NCBI GenBank assembly: GCA_964372165.1
Contig: CAYJPT010000041.1
Span: forward strand, 1 to 17,857
DNA from: CAYJAD01 sp964372165
GTDB taxonomy: Bacteria; Desulfobacterota; Desulfovibrionia; Desulfovibrionales; Desulfovibrionaceae
Reading direction: 5' to 3'
DNA length: 17,857 nt
Positions 7,695 to 15,059 of the stretch are shown in pieces. The translations under genes and the position numbers were made by a program. The notes beneath the pieces were generated by a model. The model had not been told where the DNA came from, did not search any database, and saw only the letters and a list, made by a program, of their open reading frames with translations. The stretch's first letter is position 1. Each line of letters starts with the position of its first letter.

Positions 7695-8873
7695 TTAATT
7701 ATTTAGCGGAGCTGACAAGTCTTCTTCAACTTCCTCGGCTTCTGTTTTTTTCTTACGTCCAAAAGCCACAGCAACGCCAATACTTATTTCATACAAAATC
7801 ATCATAGGCAATGCCATCAAAAGTTGTGATATAACATCAGGCGGCGTTAAAATTGCGGCCAAAATAAAAATGCAAAGAACTGCATAACGTCTGAAGCTTC
7901 GCATTCTATCGGCAGTTACTACACCCATGCGAGCAAGAAAAAAAGTGAATAATGGCATTTCAAAAATAAGCCCAAAAGCAATGAGCAATTTGAGTGAAAA
8001 ACCTAAATATTCACCAAGCGAAGGCATTGCCGCAATATCCTCACTGGCAAAACCTACGAAAAAAGTAAAAGCATAGGGAAAAACTACAAAAAAGCAAAAA
8101 CTTGCACCGGAAATAAAAAATATTGCAGAAATAAGTGCCATGGGCACAATATATTTTTTTTCTTCATCATATAAGCCTGGGGCAATAAATGACCATATTT
8201 GATAAAATAAATATGGACTTACTACAAATATAGCTGCAACAACACCAACTTTTAAATATACAAAAAAAGCTTCCGGCAAAGCAGTAAAAATAAGCTTTGA
8301 ACCTTCAGGCAAAGCTGCAATAAGTGGCTTACACAACTCTGCAAAAAGGCGTTCAGAAAAAGTATAGCACACCATGAATGCAAGAGCTACGGCAATAAAT
8401 GAACGCACCAAACGAGTACGCAATTCTCCAAGGTGCTCCATCAGCGTCATGCCACGCTCTGGCTGTTCTTCTTGTTCATCTTGAGCCAGCAGGGCTCTTT
8501 CTTCCGGCGTTTTGCGCGGTGGCGGTATACGTTTATTACTTTGTTCAGAACTTGCTATTTCTTCAAGTTCAGCTTCACTTAACTCATACCCTTGAGGCAA
8601 ACTTTCGGTATCATCCGCATGACTTTGTGCCGAGCCATCCCAAGCCAATTCATTACTAAAGGGTGAAGTAAAAAAATCATCATGACTTTGGTTTGTTATG
8701 TCATCATCAGATGCAACATTATCTTGACTTGTGTCATTATGCGACAATGAATTATATGGTTCTGGCACAGACGATGTAGTAGTTGTTGAATCAAATAATG
8801 TGTTTTGTTCTTCAACAACATCAGTCTGTGTAGGCTTGCCTGTTAAGCAAAATTTATCTGATGGTTTGTCCAT
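7695..8873 (-). CDS. tatC: Sec-independent translocase TatC with a long acidic N-terminal extension
   Basis: TatC is the multispanning receptor of the twin-arginine pathway, which moves folded proteins, including cofactor-loaded redox enzymes, across the inner membrane. The TatC core starts near residue 142 with LMEHLGELRTR (conserved Glu150 and Arg154). It continues with QIWSFIAPGLYDEEKK at 225-240, EMPL at 305-308 and RRYAVLCIFILAAILTPPD at 328-346, with six hydrophobic segments at roughly 157-173, 205-227, 243-274, 290-313, 329-345 and 350-368. The core is normal in size, but about 140 residues rich in Ser, Thr, Asp and Glu precede it, making 392 residues against a usual 240-260. The ATG start lies three bases after the tatB stop with AAAGG upstream. 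Internal ATGs at codons 142 and 145 would give an ordinary-length TatC and cannot be excluded. Confidence 0.93.
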   Translation of the reverse strand: MDKPSDKFCLTGKPTQTDVVEEQNTLFDSTTTTSSVPEPYNSLSHNDTSQDNVASDDDITNQSHDDFFTSPFSNELAWDGSAQSHADDTESLPQGYELSEAELEEIASSEQSNKRIPPPRKTPEERALLAQDEQEEQPERGMTLMEHLGELRTRLVRSFIAVALAFMVCYTFSERLFAELCKPLIAALPEGSKLIFTALPEAFFVYLKVGVVAAIFVVSPYLFYQIWSFIAPGLYDEEKKYIVPMALISAIFFISGASFCFFVVFPYAFTFFVGFASEDIAAMPSLGEYLGFSLKLLIAFGLIFEMPLFTFFLARMGVVTADRMRSFRRYAVLCIFILAAILTPPDVISQLLMALPMMILYEISIGVAVAFGRKKKTEAEEVEEDLSAPLNN

Positions 8874-8876
8874 TCC

Positions 8877-9368
8877 CTAGCCTTTATTGCTATCGTCTTT
8901 AACCTTATCTGAACCAGCATTTGCTAAAGCCTCAGCTTCTGCAACAGCTTTTGCCAATGGCGTATCCATATCTATTGTAGTAGCTGTATTTTCTTGACAA
9001 GTTTGTGATTCACTAACTGAAGATGACTTTTCTTGTGCAACATCACTCTTTGCATCATCATCTTTTACATCTGCAACGCTATTTTCTTTTACTTGGCTAC
9101 TGTTAGATGCAACTTTTGATGTAGTTGCTACATCATCTTTTTCTTTATCCTTGCCAAATAATTCTTCTTCAGCTTCTTTCTTTAGTTTTTCGTGTTCGTC
9201 TTGGGCAACTTCAGCATTCATAGTACGTTGAAACTCCGTACTTACACGTCGAAATTCTCCCATAACCTTACCCAAGGTTTTTGCAATACCCGGTAGACTT
9301 TTGGGCCCAAGAACCACTAAAGCCACCACCAATATAACCATAAGCTCTGTGCTACCAATTCCAAACAT
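8877..9368 (-). CDS. tatB: Twin-arginine translocase subunit TatB (TatA/B family)
   Basis: The protein begins MFGIGSTELM with Glu8 in a single transmembrane helix (about residues 5-20), then the LGPKSLP hinge at 20-26 and an amphipathic helix to about residue 70. Starting with MF-IG and having GP followed by LP is more typical of TatB than TatA, and direct linkage to tatC agrees. TatB helps TatC bind the twin-arginine signal peptide. Residues 70-163 form a low-complexity tail rich in Ser, Asp, Lys, Val and Ala. No separate tatA is in the window, so it either lies elsewhere or this protein serves both roles. GAGG at 9375-9378 supports the ATG start. Confidence 0.87.
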   Translation of the reverse strand: MFGIGSTELMVILVVALVVLGPKSLPGIAKTLGKVMGEFRRVSTEFQRTMNAEVAQDEHEKLKKEAEEELFGKDKEKDDVATTSKVASNSSQVKENSVADVKDDDAKSDVAQEKSSSVSESQTCQENTATTIDMDTPLAKAVAEAEALANAGSDKVKDDSNKG

Positions 9369-9416
9369 CTATTACCTCTTTTGCAAAAACCAATAATAAT
9401 TCATTAAAAACCAACA

Positions 9417-10955
9417 CTATTCCCATTCAATAGTGCTAGGCGGCTTTGAAGATATATCATAAACAACGCGATTTACACCTTTAACTTCATTAATGATGCG
9501 ACTAGACATGCGCTCAAGTAATTCTGCTGGCAATCTTGCCCAGTCCGCTGTCATAGCATCTACACTATCAACAATGCGCAATGCAATAACATGCTCATAG
9601 GTACGCCCATCGCCCATAACTCCCACAGTTTTTAAGGGCAAAAGTACAGCAAATCCTTGCCACACTTTACGATACCAACCGGAATTTTTTAACTCCTGTT
9701 GTACAACTTGATCAGCACGGCGCAAAATATCAAGGCGTTCCTTAGTAACTTCACCTAAGATACGTATGGCAAGACCTGGCCCTGGGAACGGGTGACGCCA
9801 CACAATAAAATCTGGCATACCAAGCTCAGCAGCAACTTTACGCACCTCATCCTTAAATAATTCACGCAAAGGCTCAATAAGCTTTAAGTTCATAGTTTCA
9901 GGCAAACCACCTACATTGTGATGGCTTTTAATAACCGCACTTGGCCCTTTATGCGATATGGATTCTATAACATCAGGGTAAAGTGTGCCTTGCGCAAGAA
10001 AATCAACTTGCCCCAAAGCTTTAGCTTCTTCATCAAAAACTTCAATAAAGGTATGACCTATAATTTTACGTTTCTTTTCTGGATCATCCACTCCTTCAAG
10101 CAATGACAAAAATCGATCCTGAGCCTGTACAAATTTTAAGTTTAGATCAAAATGTTCACGTAAATACTTAACAACTTCTTCGCCTTCATCCATGCGCAAC
10201 ACACCATTATCCACAAAAATACAGTGCAAGCGTTGCCCTATAGCTTTATGTAAAAGTACAGCTACTACAGTTGAATCAATACCACCGGACAATGCACACA
10301 CAACATGCCTATCGCCTACTTGTTCAGCCATTTCTTTTATGCAACGATCAACAAAAGACGACATGGTCCAATCAGGAGTGATGTTTGCAATACCAAATAA
10401 GAAGTTCTGTATTATGCGTTCACCATCTTCACTATGATGCACCTCTGGGTGAAATTGCACAGCATAAATTTGGCGTTGCTCATGGGCCATGGCTGCAACT
10501 TCCAAAGTATCGGTGCTTGCAATAACTTCAAAACCATTTGGAACAGTTTTTACCTTATCACCATGACTCATCCAAATACGCGAGGACTTTGCACAATCAA
10601 GACCTTGCCAAAGCTTATTTTGCTTCATGTGAAGTTCCGCCGGACCGTACTCTCGTGTGGTAGACTGTGCAAGCTCCCCACCAAGATGATTAGCTAAAAG
10701 CTGCATGCCATAGCAAATTCCAAGCACTGGTACGCCAAGCTCTAAAAAGCCAGCATCAAAAAGAGGGGCGTCATCTTCACCAACCGAAGCCGGACCACCA
10801 GACAAAATAATTGCCGAGGGTTTCATGGCTGCTACATCTTTGGCACTAACAATACAAGGATGAATTTCTGAATAAACTCCTGCCTCACGCACTCGTCTTG
10901 CAATTAATTGCGTAACTTGCGATCCATAGTCTATAACAATTACCTTACTTGCCAT
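9417..10955 (-). CDS. guaA: GMP synthase, glutamine-hydrolysing
   Basis: GuaA converts XMP to GMP using ATP and ammonia released from glutamine. The class I glutamine amidotransferase triad is visible as Cys81 in GICYGMQ, His169 and Glu171 in QFHPEVHH. The ATP-pyrophosphatase domain has its PP-loop SGGIDS at 223-228. The C-terminal dimerisation domain ends in the diagnostic KPPSTIEWE at 504-512. The length of 512 residues matches the family. A Shine-Dalgarno AAGGG at 10962-10966 precedes the ATG by six bases. It lies downstream of guaB on the same strand, giving consecutive steps from IMP to GMP, and 48 bases upstream of tatB. Confidence 0.97.
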   Translation of the reverse strand: MASKVIVIDYGSQVTQLIARRVREAGVYSEIHPCIVSAKDVAAMKPSAIILSGGPASVGEDDAPLFDAGFLELGVPVLGICYGMQLLANHLGGELAQSTTREYGPAELHMKQNKLWQGLDCAKSSRIWMSHGDKVKTVPNGFEVIASTDTLEVAAMAHEQRQIYAVQFHPEVHHSEDGERIIQNFLFGIANITPDWTMSSFVDRCIKEMAEQVGDRHVVCALSGGIDSTVVAVLLHKAIGQRLHCIFVDNGVLRMDEGEEVVKYLREHFDLNLKFVQAQDRFLSLLEGVDDPEKKRKIIGHTFIEVFDEEAKALGQVDFLAQGTLYPDVIESISHKGPSAVIKSHHNVGGLPETMNLKLIEPLRELFKDEVRKVAAELGMPDFIVWRHPFPGPGLAIRILGEVTKERLDILRRADQVVQQELKNSGWYRKVWQGFAVLLPLKTVGVMGDGRTYEHVIALRIVDSVDAMTADWARLPAELLERMSSRIINEVKGVNRVVYDISSKPPSTIEWE

Positions 10956-11027
10956 GAAAAACCCTTACAAAAGCCGTTCTAAAAATGAAACGGGTAATAT
11001 TTAAACCTGTTATTGTTATGTATATAA

Positions 11028-11056
11028 TATTTAATTTTAACTACTATAAACACCAA
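11028..11056 (-). promoter_or_regulatory. Possible secondary promoter for guaA
   Basis: In the 119-base guaB-guaA gap the minus strand shows TTGGTG (11051-11056), a 17-base spacer and TAAATA (11028-11033) within an AT-rich tract. The match is weak and such hits are common in AT-rich DNA. guaA may simply be read from the guaB promoter. Confidence 0.25.
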
Positions 11057-11074
11057 CATTAAACATCATAATTT

Positions 11075-12526
11075 TTATTTATCTATGTGATAATTTGGAG
11101 CTTCTTTTGTGATGATAACATCATGCACATGGCTTTCACGTAGCCCAGCAGCAGAAATTTCACAAAATGTACTCTTTTCACGTAAATCATGTAAACTTTC
11201 AGCACCAACATAACCCATACCTGATCGCAAACCACCCATAAGTTGATAGATAGAATCCATCACACCACCACGATATGGCACACGTCCTACTATTCCTTCC
11301 GGTACAAGCTTTTTGCTTTTTTCTTGGAAATAGCGATCAGATGAACCTTCTTTCATGGCATCAATTGATCCCATTCCACGATAAATTTTGTAAGTTCGCC
11401 CTTGATATAAAATAGTTTCACCAGGGCTTTCTTCAGTGCCGGCAAAAAGACTGCCAATCATTACTGAGTGCGCACCTACTGCCAAAGCTTTTACTATATC
11501 ACCTGAAAATTTTATACCGCCGTCAGCTACGCAGCAACCATCAACTTCTTTTGCAGCACGTGCAGCCTCGGTAACCGCCGTTACTTGCGGCACACCTACA
11601 CCAGCAACAATACGTGTGGTACAAATAGAACCTGGACCAATGCCAACTTTAACTGCGTCAGCTCCTGCTTTAAACAAAGCTTTGGCTCCTTCATAAGTTC
11701 CTACATTTCCAGCAACTAACTGACAATTAGGGAAGGCAGCCTTTACTTCCTCAATGGAGCGAATAACATTAGCTGAATGCCCATGGGCAGAGTCAAGTAC
11801 AAGCACATCTGTTCCTGCCGCCAAAAGTTCGCTGGCTCTTTCAATCCCGCCAACACCAATGGCTCCACCAACACGCAAGCGTCCTTTATCATCCTTACAA
11901 GAGTCTGGATATTTTTGCACTTTATCAATATCTTTCATGGTAATCAGACCACGCAATCTGTTGTCACTGTCAACCACAAGTAGTTTTTCAACTCTGTGTT
12001 CATGCAAAAGATCACGTGCACCTTCAAGCGTCGTACCCACGGGAACAGTTCTCAAATTTTTTGAAGTCATTACTTCATGCACTAGTGTATCTTTGGCATT
12101 TTGCACAAAGCGCACATCTCGGTTGGTCAAAATTCCCACAAGTCGCCCTTCATCAACCACCGGCAGACCAGATACCCTATAGTCGGCCATTAAATTAAGG
12201 GCCATTTCTACACTATCAGATGACGTAACAGTGATGGGGTCTAAAATCATGCCACTTTCTGACTTTTTAACTCTTTCTATTTCAAGGCGTTGTCGCTCAA
12301 TAGGCATATTCTTATGAACAATACCAATACCACCCATACGTGCTAAAGAGATAGCCATGGCTGATTCTGTTACTGTGTCCATAGCAGCAGACAATAATGG
12401 AATACGTAGCGGTAAAGACGGAGTTAAGAAAGTGTCAATCTTTACAAGGTCTGGCGTTACTTGAGAATAGCCGGGCAATAGTAAAATATCATCAAATGTT
12501 AAGGCTTTTCCAAAGTTTGTAGGCAT
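11075..12526 (-). CDS. guaB: Inosine-5'-monophosphate dehydrogenase
   Basis: GuaB oxidises IMP to XMP with NAD+, the committed step of guanine nucleotide synthesis. The 483-residue protein has the catalytic loop GPGSICTTR at 298-305 with Cys302, Asp335 in VADGGIKFSGD for IMP ribose contact, and the flap Arg398-Tyr399 in GSSDRYFQ. Two CBS domains occupy roughly residues 93-203, inserted in the barrel as usual (first CBS near ILDPITVTSSDSV, second near VHEVMTSKNLRTV). The ATG start has GAGGA upstream with four bases between. It is the first gene of the minus-strand run and is preceded by a strong promoter. Confidence 0.97.
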   Translation of the reverse strand: MPTNFGKALTFDDILLLPGYSQVTPDLVKIDTFLTPSLPLRIPLLSAAMDTVTESAMAISLARMGGIGIVHKNMPIERQRLEIERVKKSESGMILDPITVTSSDSVEMALNLMADYRVSGLPVVDEGRLVGILTNRDVRFVQNAKDTLVHEVMTSKNLRTVPVGTTLEGARDLLHEHRVEKLLVVDSDNRLRGLITMKDIDKVQKYPDSCKDDKGRLRVGGAIGVGGIERASELLAAGTDVLVLDSAHGHSANVIRSIEEVKAAFPNCQLVAGNVGTYEGAKALFKAGADAVKVGIGPGSICTTRIVAGVGVPQVTAVTEAARAAKEVDGCCVADGGIKFSGDIVKALAVGAHSVMIGSLFAGTEESPGETILYQGRTYKIYRGMGSIDAMKEGSSDRYFQEKSKKLVPEGIVGRVPYRGGVMDSIYQLMGGLRSGMGYVGAESLHDLREKSTFCEISAAGLRESHVHDVIITKEAPNYHIDK

Positions 12527-12572
12527 AGTGTCCTCGCAATGCTTAGATATAATTACTTAAAATCAATATATA

Positions 12573-12601
12573 ATAATACAAGACATTACGACTTTTGTCA
12601 A
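12573..12601 (-). promoter_or_regulatory. Near-consensus sigma70 promoter for the guaB operon
   Basis: The minus strand reads TTGACA (12596-12601), a 17-base spacer, then TATTAT (12573-12578). The -35 is a perfect consensus and the -10 has one mismatch. Transcription would begin near 12566, leaving a leader of about 40 bases before guaB. No guanine riboswitch fits in a leader that short, and I saw no operator palindrome. Confidence 0.8.
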
Positions 12602-12656
12602 CATTGCATACAAAGTCCCCTTGCCTGCTCTGATATATCTTGTTAACATAAAAACC

Positions 12657-13712
12657 ATGATAAAGAAAATTGCAATATTTCTTCCACCATTACACAATGT
12701 TAGCGGTGGCTTCATGGTTCTTTTGCACCTTGGCAACCATTTTGCTGAAGCAGGATGCGATGTTTGTTTTGTTGTAAAAGAAAGAGAAGCTTCCTATGCA
12801 AGCTATACTTATGCATTGCCACACTCTAATATACCAATTATACTTTGGGATAATATTACGCTTGGACCAGAGTATCTTTGGATTGTGCCTGAGGGCTGGA
12901 TTAATGCGCTTTTGCTAGGCTTAAAAGCTAAAGCGCATTGCGTTGTATACATGCAAGCTTGGTCTTTTGGATTGTGCGCAATACCGGGTGAAACACGATG
13001 GGATCAACTTGATGTCGACTTCTTATATGTCTCTGATCCGGTAAGGTTATGCTTGCAAAGTATCACAGGAAAACAAGGTCATATTTTACGGCCAGGTATA
13101 GATGAAAATCTTTTTTTCCCACCTGAGTTAGAACATCAAGAAGTAGCAATCAAAAACCCCATACGTATTGCGTGGATGCCTCGAAAGAATAAAGTTTTTT
13201 CAGATCTTATCCAACATGCATTAAATGATCGTCTAGCAAGATTAAATCCTCATATTACAGTACAGTGGGTGCGCATACAGCATTTAGCACATGATAGAGT
13301 TGGCGACGAATTGCGTAAATGCCATATTTTTTTGGCGACGGGTTTTCCTGAGGGGTGTCCTTTACCGCCGCTTGAGGCCATGGCTTGCGGTTGCCCCGTA
13401 GTTGGCTTTGCCGGACTTGGAGGATGGGATTATATGCGCCAAGCACGTTTTATTAATCCCGAAAACATGAACTATCTATATGATCCGTGGTTTGAATTGA
13501 GAAAAACACCATTTGAAGGTAATGGCTTGTACGTTGCCGATGCCGATGTTTTAGGCGCAACTTTAGCCCTTGAGCAAATGTGCATGTTATTGCATAGTGG
13601 TGGGCCTAAGCTTGCAACGCTTCGTGCAAATATTGCCGCAACAGCCAAAGCTTACTCTCAAAAAGCCCAAGCTATAAATTTAAAACAAATATTACCAACT
13701 TTTAATTTATAA
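12657..13712 (+). CDS. GT4-type glycosyltransferase
   Basis: This 351-residue protein starts with a Rossmann-like MIKKIAIFLPP followed by VSGG, as in many GT-B enzymes. Its C-terminal half has the GT4 nucleotide-sugar motif EGCPLPPLE (232-240, the EX7E signature), followed by AMACGCPVVGFAGLGG. It probably transfers a sugar from a nucleotide donor to a cell-surface glycan or lipid; donor and acceptor cannot be deduced. I chose the ATG at 12657 because the predicted fold begins there. A TTG at 12621 would add 12 residues that look unlike the domain. No Shine-Dalgarno is visible before this ATG, which is unusual for the window. The gene is divergent from guaB, and tatD follows after 14 bases. 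Confidence 0.82.
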   Translation: MIKKIAIFLPPLHNVSGGFMVLLHLGNHFAEAGCDVCFVVKEREASYASYTYALPHSNIPIILWDNITLGPEYLWIVPEGWINALLLGLKAKAHCVVYMQAWSFGLCAIPGETRWDQLDVDFLYVSDPVRLCLQSITGKQGHILRPGIDENLFFPPELEHQEVAIKNPIRIAWMPRKNKVFSDLIQHALNDRLARLNPHITVQWVRIQHLAHDRVGDELRKCHIFLATGFPEGCPLPPLEAMACGCPVVGFAGLGGWDYMRQARFINPENMNYLYDPWFELRKTPFEGNGLYVADADVLGATLALEQMCMLLHSGGPKLATLRANIAATAKAYSQKAQAINLKQILPTFNL

Positions 13713-13716
13713 AACT

Positions 13717-13720
13717 GAGG
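13717..13720 (+). promoter_or_regulatory. Ribosome binding site for the TTG-started tatD gene
   Basis: GAGG is followed by six bases and then TTG at 13727. No in-frame ATG occurs upstream of the catalytic HxH motif, so this site fixes the start. Confidence 0.7.
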
Positions 13721-13726
13721 ACTATC

Positions 13727-14551
13727 TTGTCTAAAAAAAAATCACCTCTAACACCTCCACAAGATTTTTCTTTACCACTTTGTGGGGTTGATACGCACGC
13801 ACATCTTGACCTATCTAAATTTGATGCAGATAGAGATGAAACCATTGCCCGAGCAACACAATGTGGGGTATCACATATTATAAATATATTTTTATCGCCC
13901 GAGGCATATACTGAACGCAAAGATTATTTTGCAGCACACCCAAATATATTTTTTAGCCTTGGTATACACCCAAGTGAAGGCCAAAAGTGCACTGAGCAAA
14001 CTCTTGATGCCATGCTTGCCTGCTTCAAGTCCGATGCCAGATTACGTGCCGTTGGAGAAATTGGTCTTGATTTTTATTGGGACAGCTGCCCAAAAGATGT
14101 ACAATTGAGCACCTTTATAGCACAGCTAAATTTAGCTCGTGCATTAAATAAGCCTGTACTGATTCATAGCCGTGATGCCACAGATGCAACTTGTGCCATC
14201 TTAGAAAAAGAGGGTTTTAAAGGCTATCCCTTACTGTGGCACTGTTTTGGAGGTAATGTTCAAGAAATGAAGCGCATTATTCATAATGGCTGGTACGTAT
14301 CCATACCCGGTACTGCAACGTACCCTAAAAATGAAGAACTACGCAAAGCCGCTGCCGCAGCACCATTGGATAAACTTATGCTAGAAACAGATTGCCCTTA
14401 CCTTGCGCCACAAGATTGGCGAGGTAAGCGCAATGAACCAGCTTTAACTGTGTTTACAGCTCATTGCCTTGCCAAAGAAAAAAATATTAATGCAGCAGAA
14501 CTTTGGGCACAATGTGGAAATAATGCACGACAATTCTTTAACATACTATAA
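13727..14551 (+). CDS. TatD family metal-dependent hydrolase
   Basis: The 274-residue protein has the TatD metal ligands: His24 and His26 in DTHAHLD, Glu111 in GEIGLDF, His147 in LIHSRD, His172 in WHCFGG and Asp222 in ETDCPYLAP, with RGKRNEP at 232-238. TatD proteins are magnesium-dependent deoxyribonucleases with 3'-5' exonuclease activity, and despite the name they are not needed for Tat export. An extra N-terminal stretch of about 18 residues precedes the barrel. The start is TTG with a good GAGG six bases upstream. It probably forms a two-gene transcript with the glycosyltransferase. No clear terminator follows. Confidence 0.92.
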   Translation: MSKKKSPLTPPQDFSLPLCGVDTHAHLDLSKFDADRDETIARATQCGVSHIINIFLSPEAYTERKDYFAAHPNIFFSLGIHPSEGQKCTEQTLDAMLACFKSDARLRAVGEIGLDFYWDSCPKDVQLSTFIAQLNLARALNKPVLIHSRDATDATCAILEKEGFKGYPLLWHCFGGNVQEMKRIIHNGWYVSIPGTATYPKNEELRKAAAAAPLDKLMLETDCPYLAPQDWRGKRNEPALTVFTAHCLAKEKNINAAELWAQCGNNARQFFNIL

Positions 14552-14597
14552 TACCAAGTACTACCCGATTAAAGAGTCCTGCACAATTATTTTTTAA

Positions 14598-14837
14598 TTA
14601 ATTTTTTAACAAGTTTGCAAAATATATTTGCAAAATAGAAAGCTCTAGTACAGATTTAAAGACACAAAAATCAATCGCGTTGCTCTTAATTTACGTAAGA
14701 TTTACAAGCTCACCGAACGTGACTCGTTGGGTCGGTTCTAGCAGCAAAGCAAAACTATGCCCAATCTTGACTTTGGTCGCATTGACTAACTTCAACGATC
14801 CAAAAGCCTCCGCACAATTAATTATCAGGAGTCTTGA
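14598..14837 (-). pseudogene. Protein-like open frame with no start and one internal stop
   Basis: On the minus strand the frame is open from 14837 for 48 codons, stops at TAA (14691-14693), then stays open for 30 more codons to TAA at 14598-14600. The translation looks protein-like rather than random, including FALLLEPTQRVTFGELVNL before the internal stop and IKSNAIDFCVF after it. There is no ATG, GTG or TTG near the beginning and no Shine-Dalgarno. The internal stop would vanish with a single change in CTT-ACG-TAA. It could be a degraded gene, part of a dispersed repeat, or chance. I do not recognise the family with certainty. Confidence 0.35.
14614..14637 (+). repeat. Tandem 13-base repeat with TTTGCAAA palindromes
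   Basis: TTTGCAAAATA occurs at 14614-14624 and 14627-14637, separated by two bases. Each copy begins with the palindrome TTTGCAAA. Two such half-turn-spaced boxes could be a protein-binding site, but no flanking promoter supports that. Confidence 0.45.
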
Positions 14838-14913
14838 TTAACACATTAAGAGTCCTGTAAAAATATTTTAATAACATCTGTAAATAAAGCCACATTTTTT
14901 ACATGAGTTCTTG

Positions 14914-15045
14914 CTATATGTAACGGTTCAAAATACAAAAAAATTTCAACTGCACTGCTGTACTTATGGAAATGCCTTCATTCGCCCTGTGGGACGCAAA
15001 AAAGCGTTGTTTTTTGCTCTCATTCGGCGTGCCTAAAGTAGGCAC
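14914..15045 (-). CDS. Possible 43-residue hypothetical protein or repeat-derived frame
   Basis: A minus-strand frame starts at GTG (15043-15045) and ends at TAG (14914-14916). An AGG lies five bases upstream of the GTG, giving a weak ribosome binding site. The translation begins MPTLGTPNES, continues with KKQRFFASHRANEGIS and ends in a hydrophobic, cysteine-containing FFCILNRYI. It has no domain I can name. The start codon falls inside the hairpin at 15034-15059, which would bury it in the RNA. It lies in the same orientation as the broken frame at 14598-14837, so the two may be pieces of one element. Confidence 0.25.
   Translation of the reverse strand: MPTLGTPNESKKQRFFASHRANEGISISTAVQLKFFCILNRYI
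14996..15017. repeat. Inverted repeat GCAAAAAA...TTTTTTGC
   Basis: Perfect 8-base arms (14996-15003 and 15010-15017) flank a 6-base loop. The T run makes it slightly terminator-like on both strands, but the stem is mostly A-T pairs. A competing small fold pairs ACGC (14994-14997) with GCGT (15004-15007). Confidence 0.45.
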
Positions 15046-15059
15046 AATTGCCTACTTTA
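15034..15059. repeat. 11-bp hairpin TAAAGTAGGCA / TGCCTACTTTA
   Basis: Perfect arms at 15034-15044 and 15049-15059 enclose the 4-base loop CAAT. No U-tract follows on either strand, so it is not a standard terminator. It directly abuts the next inverted repeat, only one base separating the two structures' edges. Confidence 0.6.

Larger units (their letters stand above)
14572..14857 (+). repeat. Direct repeat AAGAGTCCTG bounding an intergenic segment
   Basis: The 10-base word AAGAGTCCTG occurs at 14572-14581 and again at 14848-14857, 266 bases apart. A third, imperfect copy (AGGAGTCTTG) lies at 14827-14836. The outer pair could be target-site duplications around an inserted element, although two 10-base matches in 700 bases of AT-rich DNA can arise by chance. 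Confidence 0.35.

Noticed and set aside
10991..11016. Hairpin ACGGGT...ACCTGT between guaB and guaA as a terminator
   Set aside because: The stem is only six to seven bases with a mismatch or wobble pair and no U-tract follows in the direction of transcription, so it is unlikely to stop read-through into guaA.
11754..12182. 142-codon frame antisense to guaB
   Set aside because: guaB is unequivocal here, and the antisense translation is Ser/Thr-rich low-complexity sequence without motifs.
12527..12566. Guanine riboswitch in the guaB leader
   Set aside because: The predicted leader is only about 40 bases, too short for a purine aptamer plus expression platform, and the conserved loop sequences are absent.
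14700..14820. Possible tRNA or other structured RNA in the tatD-secA gap
   Set aside because: GTCGGTTCTAGC resembles a T-loop, but no acceptor stem, anticodon arm or CCA could be paired around it on either strand, and no tmRNA or RNase P hallmarks were found.
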